Assembly: GCA_963576785.1 (NCBI GenBank)
Contig: OY756140.1
Location: 496,001 to 560,000 of the forward strand
Source: Chlorophyllum brunneum
Lineage: Eukaryota; Basidiomycota; Agaricomycetes; Agaricales; Agaricaceae
Length of the DNA: 64,000 nucleotides
Direction of reading: 5' to 3'
Shown: positions 55,550-64,000 of the stretch, piece after piece
How the letters are laid out: the number at the start of each line of letters is the position of its first letter
Numbering within the stretch: position 1 is the stretch's first letter
Translations under genes and position numbers: made by a program
The notes under the pieces: model-generated
Seen by the model: the letters and a program-made list of their open reading frames with translations, nothing else
Told to the model about the DNA's origin: nothing
Database searches by the model: none

Positions 55550-58151
55550 TTAATTGTCCAAATGCACTGTATAAACACTGTATAAACTTGATAGTCCATC
55601 AGTCCCAACGATATATATATTGTCCCAGTGAAATTGTCCCAGCGTCATTAGATAGCATATCCCATCTGAAAGTTGGGCAAGTGTCAGCATATTATTTTTA
55701 AGAAAGATCACGGCGGCACCCACGTTGACAGCGCTGGTTGAAGAAGAGTAGGATAAAGGCCTTGGTAGCGGCTGATTTTCCATCCTTTTCTGCCAGTCAG
55801 ATTCAAGAGTAGCGTACGAGAGTCCACTCTTAACGGATAAATGCCGTAAAAGTTCCTGGTTGTCCGGTTCAAGTACAGGGAAAGGACAGTCAGTTGTTAT
55901 TATAGACAAGTGTCTCATGTGGTCCCCTTGTGCTTTCTGCTCCATCACAGTCGTAGATGATGATCTATCAAGACCCGCATCTGTATGGAACATGTCTGAC
56001 TCCGGATATGCAGCATCCGGGAGACTGGCGTCCGAACTCCTTGACCAATATTGATTGGTACTGTTCTCGAAAGGATTTTCATCATCAGAATGAGAGCTCC
56101 TCAAAGACCTGGCAGAGGCGACGTCGATCAACCGACGGGAAGAGGCAGCGGGTTCGAATGGATTCGAGGCGACCTCGGCCACCTGTGATGGCCCGACAGT
56201 GTCATGATCTCGAAAAGATGTGTCGGAAACACCCGAGTGGCGCGATAAACGGGCTGACAATGGAGTAATCGTTCTAATGGGTGGAAGTTGACCTGTCTGG
56301 ATCTGTCCGTTGCGGGAGCTACTCTGTTCTATTGGACTGTAAAGCACATCTGCGGTGCTTCTTGCTCTGCGCCTCCGTCTACGGAGGAAGCAGAATATCG
56401 CCGCAAGAATGATAAGGAGGCCCAAAACACCAGAGATAACACCCCCGACCACTTTTGCCGTGGTATTTTTGGCGTCAGGACTGCATCATGTTTCCGATTA
56501 GGATGGCCTCAGATGAAACCAGATTGGCTTACCGGGTTGAGACTGTTGGTCTAGTCGTCACGATGGAAGAGGTAGCTGTGGTCCATCGTGTAAACGTCGA
56601 CTGGGACGGGATGATAATGACCCCTCCACCAGGCTTGGTCGACGTCAAGGTAAAGCTTGAGACGCCCGTAGTAAGGAAGGTAGTCACTATGACGTTCGTG
56701 GTCAAACTGTCCGCTTCGATACTGCCTGCCAATGTCGCCCTTGAGAATTTGTCAGGTTTGAGTTGTATAAACTGCCGGTCAACTTACGATGCGGTTGGAG
56801 CACTATTTGTGATTGAGTCGCTAAGTGTGAGTCCATCACCAACATTGTTTATGTCCACCACAGGTGTTGATACACTGATGCTGACTGTCACTGTATTAGT
56901 CGGGGTAATGGAAACGGCCAGGGTGGTAGTTCCACCAGGTAGTGGACTATTAATTTGGGTGGGCTGGGTCTGGGGGGCAGGAGGGGATGTGGGAGTCGTA
57001 TCTATTGTTGGTGATGGCTGGGCTTGTGATGGTGGGCTAGGGTGTGGCGAGTTGGTTGTTAGTGGAGGATCGCCCTCCCCTGGTGAGGTAGGAAGACCGG
57101 TGGAGTGTGAAGGGGCCCCTGTGTGTATGGATAAATGAGGTGAAGTAGCCGCGGGAGATGATGGACTGGGTGAAGTAGCCGCGGGAGATGATGGACTGGG
57201 TGAAGTAGCCGCGGGAGATGATGGACTGGGTGAAGTAGCCACGGGAGACGATGGACTGGGTGAAGTTGACGCGTCGCGGGTCGTTACAGTGGTTCCCGAG
57301 TCAGGAGTTGAATTAGGCGCGGTAACCTGTGTCTGAGTTGCAGTGTGGGTAGCGGATTGGTTCGGGGTGTTAGTGTGAGGGTCTTCGGAGGTCGTTTGAG
57401 TAGTAGTTAGTGAGTCCCCGGACGTCGGGGTAGTAGTTGGTGAACCTTTGGAGGTTGGGGGGGTGGTCGACGAGCGCCTGGATGTTGACGAACTGTCGAA
57501 GGTTGATGTCGATGGGGGGTTGGACGTTGACGAGTCCCTGGGGATTGATGAAATACTCGTAACCGGAGGTGGTAGGGTAGCGGTCGATGAATTAGATGCT
57601 CCAGACCTGGTAGACGTAGAACTGGAGGTGTGAATTGTCGAGGTAGAGCTCGTCCCATTAGTTGTTTGTGACTCTATAGAAGTACTATCATTAGGCCTAA
57701 AAGTGAACCGGATTCAATGAGTACGCATCGCATTATCAGCAAATGAGACCAGTTACGGTGTTTGAGTAGACGTGTTGGTCCCTTGGGAAGAAGAAACCTG
57801 ACTAGTCGTCGATGACGTCGAGGATGGGGAGGTCTTTGGAGTATGTACAGTTGAAGTGGTGGTGGTCGAGTCTGGGCCCCCAGTTCGAGTTGTCGAAGAG
57901 TCACCTGAATCATGCGTGGGCCCCATTGGAGGGTGTCTTTCACGAGGTTGCGGCTTGTACATGAGTGCCTTTCTGAGCGAACGAAGCCAGTCAATCCCGA
58001 GGGGAGAGGCTGGGCAGAGACGGTGACAGAAGACTTGGATTGGTTTATAGTGATGGAGAAGTCGCCATCTGCATGCAGTGTCTAGTCGGCTTGTTAAGCA
58101 GTGCGAATTCTGTTTGAAGGAGCGTGAGTGTGTGATTATCTTGACCATCAT
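55550..58151 (-). CDS. M-family mucin-like membrane protein with SVKSGLSY tail (M4)
   Basis: Ectodomain exons between about 56500 and 58150 are Ser/Thr/Pro-rich (STSTFDSSSTSRRSSTTPP), include four 30-bp repeats coding TSPSPSSPAA, then INSPLPGGTTTLAVSITPTN and VDINNVGDGLTLSDS. A membrane helix (VVGGVISGVLGLLIILAAIFCFL) is followed by RRRRRRARS and a Ser-rich tail containing RHLSVKSGLSYATL. The open frame runs to 55550, but by comparison with the 59.7 kb gene (end HGYAV) the true end may be MGYAI at 55648 after a small intron. The start and signal peptide are unresolved; a domain reading DGDFSITINQSKSSVTVSA near 58.05 kb may be N-terminal. Confidence 0.6.
57141..57260 (-). repeat. Four tandem 30-bp repeats coding TSPSPSSPAA
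   Basis: Units 57141-57170, 57171-57200, 57201-57230 and 57231-57260, the last with two substitutions, plus a partial fifth. Length is a multiple of three, so copy-number change keeps frame. Confidence 0.95.
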
Positions 58152-58440
58152 GGTTCTCGTGATGAATTTCGGAAGTCATGGCTATCATTTTCTCAGGCAA
58201 ACCATCTCGACACAATCACGGAGAAAGACGCTCGAGAGTGCTGTGCTGGTTTCGAGGAGTATTACCCCCGTTCGGGCGCCTGAACACAAGGACCACAGCG
58301 GAACAGAGGACCAAAGGATAGTGGTAGCACGAGATGAGTTGAGGCGGCCGTCAGTACTCAGTCCAAGCCCGAGCCGTGGGAACCCTTGTCTGACAAAAGT
58401 GATGCCCAAATCTGTTGCCCAGCCAAGTCTCGCCGTCTAG

Positions 58441-59536
58441 ATGAAGTGGAATGAGTATCTGTCATGGACGTGGGTCCCCCTTGTGTTCTCGTCCATCCTT
58501 GCCTTGGCTTTCTTTCTCCCCCGCCTCTTTGGCCACGTTCTCACCATCAACTCCATTCACCCAATCTCGCTCCAATACGTTCGCAAATATCTATACACAA
58601 TATCCGCATCTTCTATTCACCTCGCACTTCACCTTCCGAGTCCTCGAGAGCCCTTTTGGGCAAAATTCCTGGTCCGAGACTATCAATACCGAGATGCAAA
58701 ATGCGAAGTCTCAGTCTCATCTATCGAGGGCACTCTCTGGTTCTTCCCAATGTTTTTTAGATTCACAGCGGGACCTCTCATCACACTTCAATTTTATGAT
58801 TTCCGACTCCGTGTTCATGACTCGGCCTACACGCCTCAGTGGGTGCGCAAGCTCCGCGACAACCTCATCTACACCGCCATCAATGAAGAGACCATTCGCC
58901 TACATCAATTCAAACCTCGCTTCATTCTTACTGAATTGACGGCGATGACAGGGAATCAGGAAGGTTCTGATGGACCAAAACCAAAGTCGGGTATGAAACC
59001 CGAACAGGAGTTTGGGGAGGTAAAGATGCGAGGAAGAGCTCAACAATGGCATATCCATAACGAGCGAAATAACAGGATATACACTTTTAACGCCCTAGAA
59101 ACCGAGCTTCGGAAGAGCTTAGTTGAGGGTAAGGGATCTCTTGTGATAATAGCGCACGACTCGAAATGGACGAAATTACCTCTAGTAGGACAACTTCGAG
59201 ACATATCACTGTTGCAGTACGCTTTCGTCTCCACACTCCCAGATATATGAATCATTAACCTCTTCGGTTGCCAGATATGCCAAACAAACCCTCTTCCAGA
59301 TGCCCACAGAGCTCATAAAGATCGTTAACGACCCTCTCTCGATCATTGATATCGATGTTTGCAGATGTGACATCACCTTTGTCAAATTTCATTTACGAGA
59401 CAGTGCGCTCGTAGAACAAGGTGGCGTTCTGATCGGGCACAAGTATGAGCATAGCAGAGATCACGGTGTACTCAGCAACGCTACTATTGATAGCTTTGTG
59501 CAAGCCATCATATCCATGTACGACCAAGTCGATTAA
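58441..59536 (+). pseudogene. N-terminal piece of a membrane-anchored protein, frameshifted and truncated
   Basis: Single-exon frame 58441-59250: MKWNEYLSWTWVPLVFSSILALAFFLPRLF (membrane anchor), then INSIHPISLQYVRKYLY, SIEGTLWFFPMFF, QFYDFRLRVHDS. The frame stops at TGA after LPDI, yet another frame continues at once as YESLTSSVARYAKQTLFQMPTELIKIVNDPLSIIDIDVCRCDITFVKFHLRDSALVEQ, ending at 59536. Adding one AT unit to the short AT run at about 59247 would join them. The style (N-terminal helix, then beta-rich R-I-S-L segments) recalls N-termini of fungal bridge-like lipid-transfer proteins (Fmp27/Csf1 type), which are thousands of residues long; this is a weak guess. Nothing continues it. Confidence 0.5.
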
Positions 59537-59707
59537 TTTGGCTCTGATGTCACTTAATACAATCTGAAAATAAAACATAGCATTGGTTACCACATAGAAC
59601 AGCAAATGGTATACAAGCAGTCCATATATAAAGATGGCAAAAAGAGTGGGAACCGTAAAGAGTGGATCGTCCGAGGGTATACTATAAAATCCAATCAGAC
59701 GCATAAT

Positions 59708-62700
59708 TTAAACAGCGTAGCCATGCTGATGAAAAATGTCAGATAATATGCTCTTATCAATGACATCAGGACCACTCACGTATACGTTATCTCCTGCAGA
59801 TGTTCGCACACTAGGAGCAAGGCCACGATTGTTCTTCGCCTCGTCAGTCTTGACCGTAGCAACACTGGACATGGACATGAGGGAAGTATCACTCCGGACG
59901 GACGATCTATCCGAAGTGGTATCCGAGCTAGGGATAGGGGGAACATAATCCATACGACGTTGAACTTGCGAAGGAGTCAAGGAAGCATAAGAGAGTCCAC
60001 TCTTGACCGAAATATGTCTAGCGACCAAATTAGAAATGTCCATATGCCGATCAATCTGAGAGGAAGTCAACGAGGCATAGGAAAGGTCAGAGTTTTCGCT
60101 ATGGATTGAGAGGCGATCCTTGTTCTTGGGATCAGCAAAGGGATCCACGGGGTCGGAGAAAGGGTCAGAGGTAGATTCGATGTTGATGGCGACGTCGCTG
60201 GAGATAGTTGTACTACGGGGATCCTGGGTTCTCTCCGAGGGTGAAAGATCGACGAGGAGACTGCGCATGTAAGGATTGTTGTAGGTACTGGAATTTCGCG
60301 AACTGAGGAGCTCCGAGTTACCAGTTGAGGAGGCAATGGAAGCCGACAAAGAACGCTCGTCAGACGAGGACCCAATGAATGGATTGTCAAGGAAAGGGAC
60401 AGGCTTCTTCCTCGCTGGCTTCAAGGCGGCGTTGTTAGACTCGACGGAAGCAGCACTAAGGGGGCGGGCTTCGGACACCATTGCATTAGAGGGCTGAGCT
60501 TCGGGCATTGTTACACGAGGAATATAGCGTCCGTTTGTAGAGATGCTTCGAGTAGATTCAAGGGGCTCAGGGCTGCTGGCCAGGAGGATTCTGCTTTGAC
60601 GCCGGCGTTTACGCCTCAGGATGCAGAACGCGATCACAGCTAAGATGACGATGACCGTTGCTCCAATGACGCCCCCAATGATAGCCTTCGGCGGCCCAGT
60701 GCTCGAGCTATGCAATGTTCAGAGCCGCTCAAGCCCAATGTATAACAATCAACGAACCTGGTAGACCCAACCTGGGTGACCACCTCCGTCTGCGAAGTTA
60801 TCGTTCGTGTGCCCGATGTGATTATCTGCATCGTTGTGGCCTCGCCGTCCGGTAAAGTGGTGGTTACGTCCGTCGTAAAGACACCGGCAGTAGTAAAGGT
60901 CGTTTGCACGTCGAGGGTAGTGAAGGCCTTTCCAGCATTCCCGACATTGGTGGGATTAGCAAGGACCTGGGACGCAGGGTTGGGGCTGTAGGGTGGGTGA
61001 GCTCGGACGCTGCGTGAAGAAAATAGAAAAAGCTAGCTTACGCCTGATCAGGCGAGGAGTCATGCTCAGGACTGGTAGTCGCCGCAGGTTGTGACTGTGT
61101 GGTAGTGGCTGTCGGGGAAGCAGGGGCCGGACCTGGTGAATTTACATTATGAAGAGGATTGACAAGAGTTGATGTTACTGGAGGAGCCTGAGTATTAGGT
61201 GAGGTTGGGCGGGGCTTGGGATCGGATGGAGGTGGGTTCTGGTTGGATCCAGAGACGTGAGGCGGGGGTGGGTCCTTCTTGGGAGGTGAGGGGGGGTTGT
61301 CTTTGGGTCCAGGGGCGTTAGGCGGGGGTGGGTCATTCTCGGGAGGGTTGTCCTTGGGCGCTGAATGAGGGTTGTCTTTGGGGGGGTTGTCTTTGGGAGG
61401 GTTGTCCTTGGGGGGGTTGTCTTTGGGAGGGTTGTCTTTGGGAGGGTTGTCTTTGGGAGGGTTGTCCTTGGGGGGGTTGTCCTTGGGGGGGTTGTCTTTG
61501 GGGGGGTTGTCCTTGGGGGGGTTGTCTTTGGGGGGGTTGTCTTTGGGAGGGTTGTCCTTGGGAGGTTTGCCCTTGGGAGGGTTGTCTTTGGGAGGGTTGT
61601 CTTTGGGAGGTTTGCCCTTGGATCCGCCTTGTCCACCGTCGTGGTTGTTGTCGTCGTCGCCGCCCTTGTTACTGCCAGAAGATGGGTCGCCCTTGGATCC
61701 GCCTTGCCCATCATCATTCGGTGTTGACTTTCCGCCCCCTTGGTTGCCGTGGTTGTTGTCGCCGTCATGGTCATTGTTGCCGCCGGCGTTCTTGAGGATG
61801 TCCCCACCAGCCTTCTTGAGCGTGTCTCCAGCCCCATCAATCCCCTTCTTCAAGGCGCCTCCGAGCGCATCTATGATATTGCCGCCGTTGTGATCGTCGT
61901 TGTGATCAGGTTTGGGGTCGGGTTTCCCGTCACTTCCCCCGTCGTCCTTACCATCCTTGCCATCCTCTCCGTTATTTCCTCCCTTGTTCTTGTTGTCGCC
62001 GGGTGGGTTGACGATACCCTGTACGGCTCCTAGCAGTCCCCCTCCATTGTTGTCGCTACCTCCATTATGTCCACTACCATCTGTGCCACCACTATTGGCA
62101 TTGTTGTCATCGTTAGGCTTATCCTTCCCACTGTTACTATCCTTCCCGCTATTATCATCATTACCACCATCGTTCTTGCCGCCGCCTTTCGCTGCAGGTC
62201 CACCTGGAGGGCCTCCACCACCATCCCCGCCCTGATTTCCTCCACCTCCACTATTGTGATGGTCACTGCCTCCGTCCTTTCCGCCATCACCCTGCTTAGG
62301 AGGAGGATTCTGATTACGATTTCCAGTAAGACCGCCCACCAAATTCCCGACAAAACCTTTTCCTCCTCCGCCACCGCCGCCCTGTGGTCCTTTGTTTGCC
62401 CCCTTGTCATTACCTGACGGTCCGCCACTACCACCATTCTTCGACTGCCCACCATCTTTAGGACCAGAGTCAGGTTTCTGTGGTTTGCCATCAGGTTTAG
62501 GTTGGTTCTGCTCGTTTTTCTGGGGTCCTCCATTTGAACCCGTTCCTCCTGACTTCCCATCGTCACTACCACCAGGTCCGCCAGAACCTTGTTGCGGGGG
62601 CTGTTGATGGCTGTTACTGTTATTGCCTTCGTCCCCATTGGTGTTGTGGTTCGGGCCACCGCCAGCGGCATTGTGGCCCCCATTCGGTCCATTATCCACA

Positions 62701-64000
62701 GAATTGTTGGATTGGGGGGGAGGTGGATGACCGCTTGGCGGGCTTGAGCCTTTGTTCGGATCAGAACCTATTGGAAGGGTCCCCATTAGAGACACGCTCA
62801 GATTGCAATGTAAATCGTAAGAAGAAAAAAGGGAAGGAGGAGGATGAGAGGGAAGGGGAGCACACGTAGAAAAGAAGAAAAGAGGAAATGTGGCGTACCT
62901 TTACCATCGCTGTGTCCACTTCCATTTGTATGATCCTTGGAGTCACCGTTCTGAGAAGATTTAGGCTGTTGGGGCGTCTTTTGATCTTGACCTGATGGCC
63001 CCGAAGATTTGTCTTGAGAATTACCACCACCACCATTACCGCTATCGCCGTTCGCTACCGCGCCCTTTCCCGGTTGAGCGCCGTTGTTACCCGGACCACC
63101 CGAGCCGTGTTGTGTACCAGAACTCCCAGTCGGGCCGCTCTCTGGTTTGGGTGAACCCCCACCTTGGCCTGTGTGAGAAGATTGGTTCTTGTTGTTCGAA
63201 TTGGAGCTTGAGTTGTTCGCGGGCGACTGAGAGCCATCATGGCCACCTGCGTAGTACAACAAAATAGATGGAAGTGATGAGTAAGTGTATTAAGATCATT
63301 TCGTGGAGCCCAAAAGATGGACAGACGTACTGTCGCCCGACGTCGCTTTGCCGTTATTATTGGAGGTGGATGGCTGTTGTGGTTTCTGATTGGATGTATT
63401 CTTGTTCGACGACGACGGTGGTTGTGAAGTTCCTCCGCCCCCTACTTTGCTGTCCGTCCCTCCACCATGTTGTTGTTGCCCTGAACCACCCTGCTGCTGA
63501 GGTGAGGGAGATCCGGACGCGCCTTTTCCACCAGAAGAACCTGCATCAGATTGTTTGTTCGCATCTGATTTATTGTTAGACCCTGAAGCTTTTTCTGGTT
63601 TGGGTGATGATGGTGATGGTGATGAGTTCTGTTGTTTTGGAGGGTTGGAGGATTGATGCGAACTTGAATTTGGAGTGTCCTTCGACGATGCTCCGCCTTG
63701 TGGAGGCTGACTCTTCTGTTGGGGTGAGGATTTGGGTTGGGCTTGTCCACCTTGTTGCGCGCCCGAAGAACCACCAGAATTTCCACTTTTGTTACCTCCC
63801 CCACTTGCTCCTCCGTTACCGCCGCTCTGTGTTGACCCCGATTGTGCACTGTTTCCCGAATCTGTGAGAGTAAAGTGTGCCTCAGTAGTTGCGATATAAA
63901 GAAAGGAGAGTCTGGTGAACCTTTAGGTGAAGGGCCTGAGGCCTTCCCACCCGGGCCTCTTGCGTTCAATGAATGACTTGGGTTAGACTTGAGAACTGGA
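59708..64000 (-). CDS. M-family giant Gly/Asn/Pro-rich membrane protein (M5), 5' end outside window
   Basis: Exons 63921 onward past the edge, 63331-63861, 62899-63246, 61042-62767, 60758-61009 and 59708-60707 all join in frame. The ectodomain exceeds 900 residues of low complexity: Ser/Gln/Gly-rich, then Gly/Asn/Asp/Lys-rich (GGSDNNGGGLLGAVQG), then about 17 PPKDN units, then APPVTSTLVN...SPEHDSSPDQ and the Thr-rich module TTFTTAGVFTTDVTTTLPDG. A membrane helix (AIIGGVIGATVIVILAVIAFCIL), RRKRRRQ, and a 280-residue Ser-rich tail with repeated motifs (LSYASLTSSQIDRHMD, RHISVKSGLSYASLTPSQVQRRMD) follow. The tail ends HQHGYAV. Likely wall-spanning; function unknown. Confidence 0.75.
61366..61620 (-). 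repeat. 15-bp minisatellite coding PPKDN/PPKGK
   Basis: About 17 units of 15 bp (gggttgtcYttgggR on the plus strand) in perfect register, two variants coding PPKGK. Degenerate versions of the same unit occur in the 46.2-48.3 kb paralogue (for example PPKDKPPKDN). Confidence 0.95.

Noticed and set aside
61366..61620. CRISPR-like array
   Set aside because: Units are contiguous 15-mers without spacers and code for PPKDN; the organism is a eukaryote.
61328..61893. Long plus-strand ORFs of GGCLWEGCPW or SLGGLSLGG repeats
   Set aside because: Antisense shadows of the 15-bp PPKDN minisatellite; any frame through such a repeat stays open.
61740..62417. Plus-strand Val/Ile/Ala- and Pro-rich ORFs opposite M5
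   Set aside because: Mirror of the low-complexity Gly/Asn/Asp codons on the minus strand, which has splice-consistent exons.

Overview
The window is nuclear DNA of a filamentous basidiomycete, most likely an Agaricomycete. Genes are split by many introns of about 45-60 nt with GT...AG borders. The gene content fits: expanded small secreted double-psi beta-barrel proteins, a fasciclin protein, trypsin-fold proteins, mucin-like single-pass membrane proteins and a Ty1/copia retrotransposon. Gene models below were built by hand from frame, splice signals and remembered family conservation; no alignment or database search was run.

Layout. 0-4.4 kb: 3' part of the RuvB-like helicase RVB2, tRNA-Val(AAC), an unrecognised gene. 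4.4-16.9 kb: duplicated block A, holding LTO1, a DPBB small secreted protein, a 7.4 kb copia element inserted inside the block, and a 5'-truncated member of a mucin-like membrane family (here called the M family). 16.9-28 kb: decayed LTO1 relic, fasciclin protein, two tandem aldo/keto reductases, a small secreted Cys protein, tRNA-Asn and a tRNA-Asn pseudogene, an NDPK-like pseudoenzyme and a TauD dioxygenase. 28-33 kb: block B, with eL21 and uS4 head to head and a GH47 mannosidase. 34-36 kb: a third DPBB protein and an SR-rich SCI1-like protein. 37.7-41.3 kb: two M-family loci. 39.8-45.2 kb: block A', an inverted copy of A. 46-49.1 kb: an M-family gene and a tail relic. 49.1-53.2 kb: block B', an inverted copy of B. 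53.3-55 kb: a trypsin-fold protein. 55.5-64 kb: two more M-family genes flanking a truncated membrane-protein gene.

Two themes stand out. First, A/A' and B/B' are inverted segmental duplications in interleaved order (A, B, A', B'). In nearly every duplicated pair only one copy is intact: LTO1, uS4, eL21, GH47 and TauD are whole in A/B and broken or remnant in A'/B'. The copia element sits in A but not in A', whose empty site is preserved, so the insertion postdates the duplication. Second, the M family occurs as at least six loci or fragments. They share near-identical membrane-proximal exons but carry different cytoplasmic tails and fast-changing repeat ectodomains, which suggests modular exchange at the membrane boundary. 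Together these make the right half a recombining, gene-birth-and-death region beside conserved housekeeping genes.
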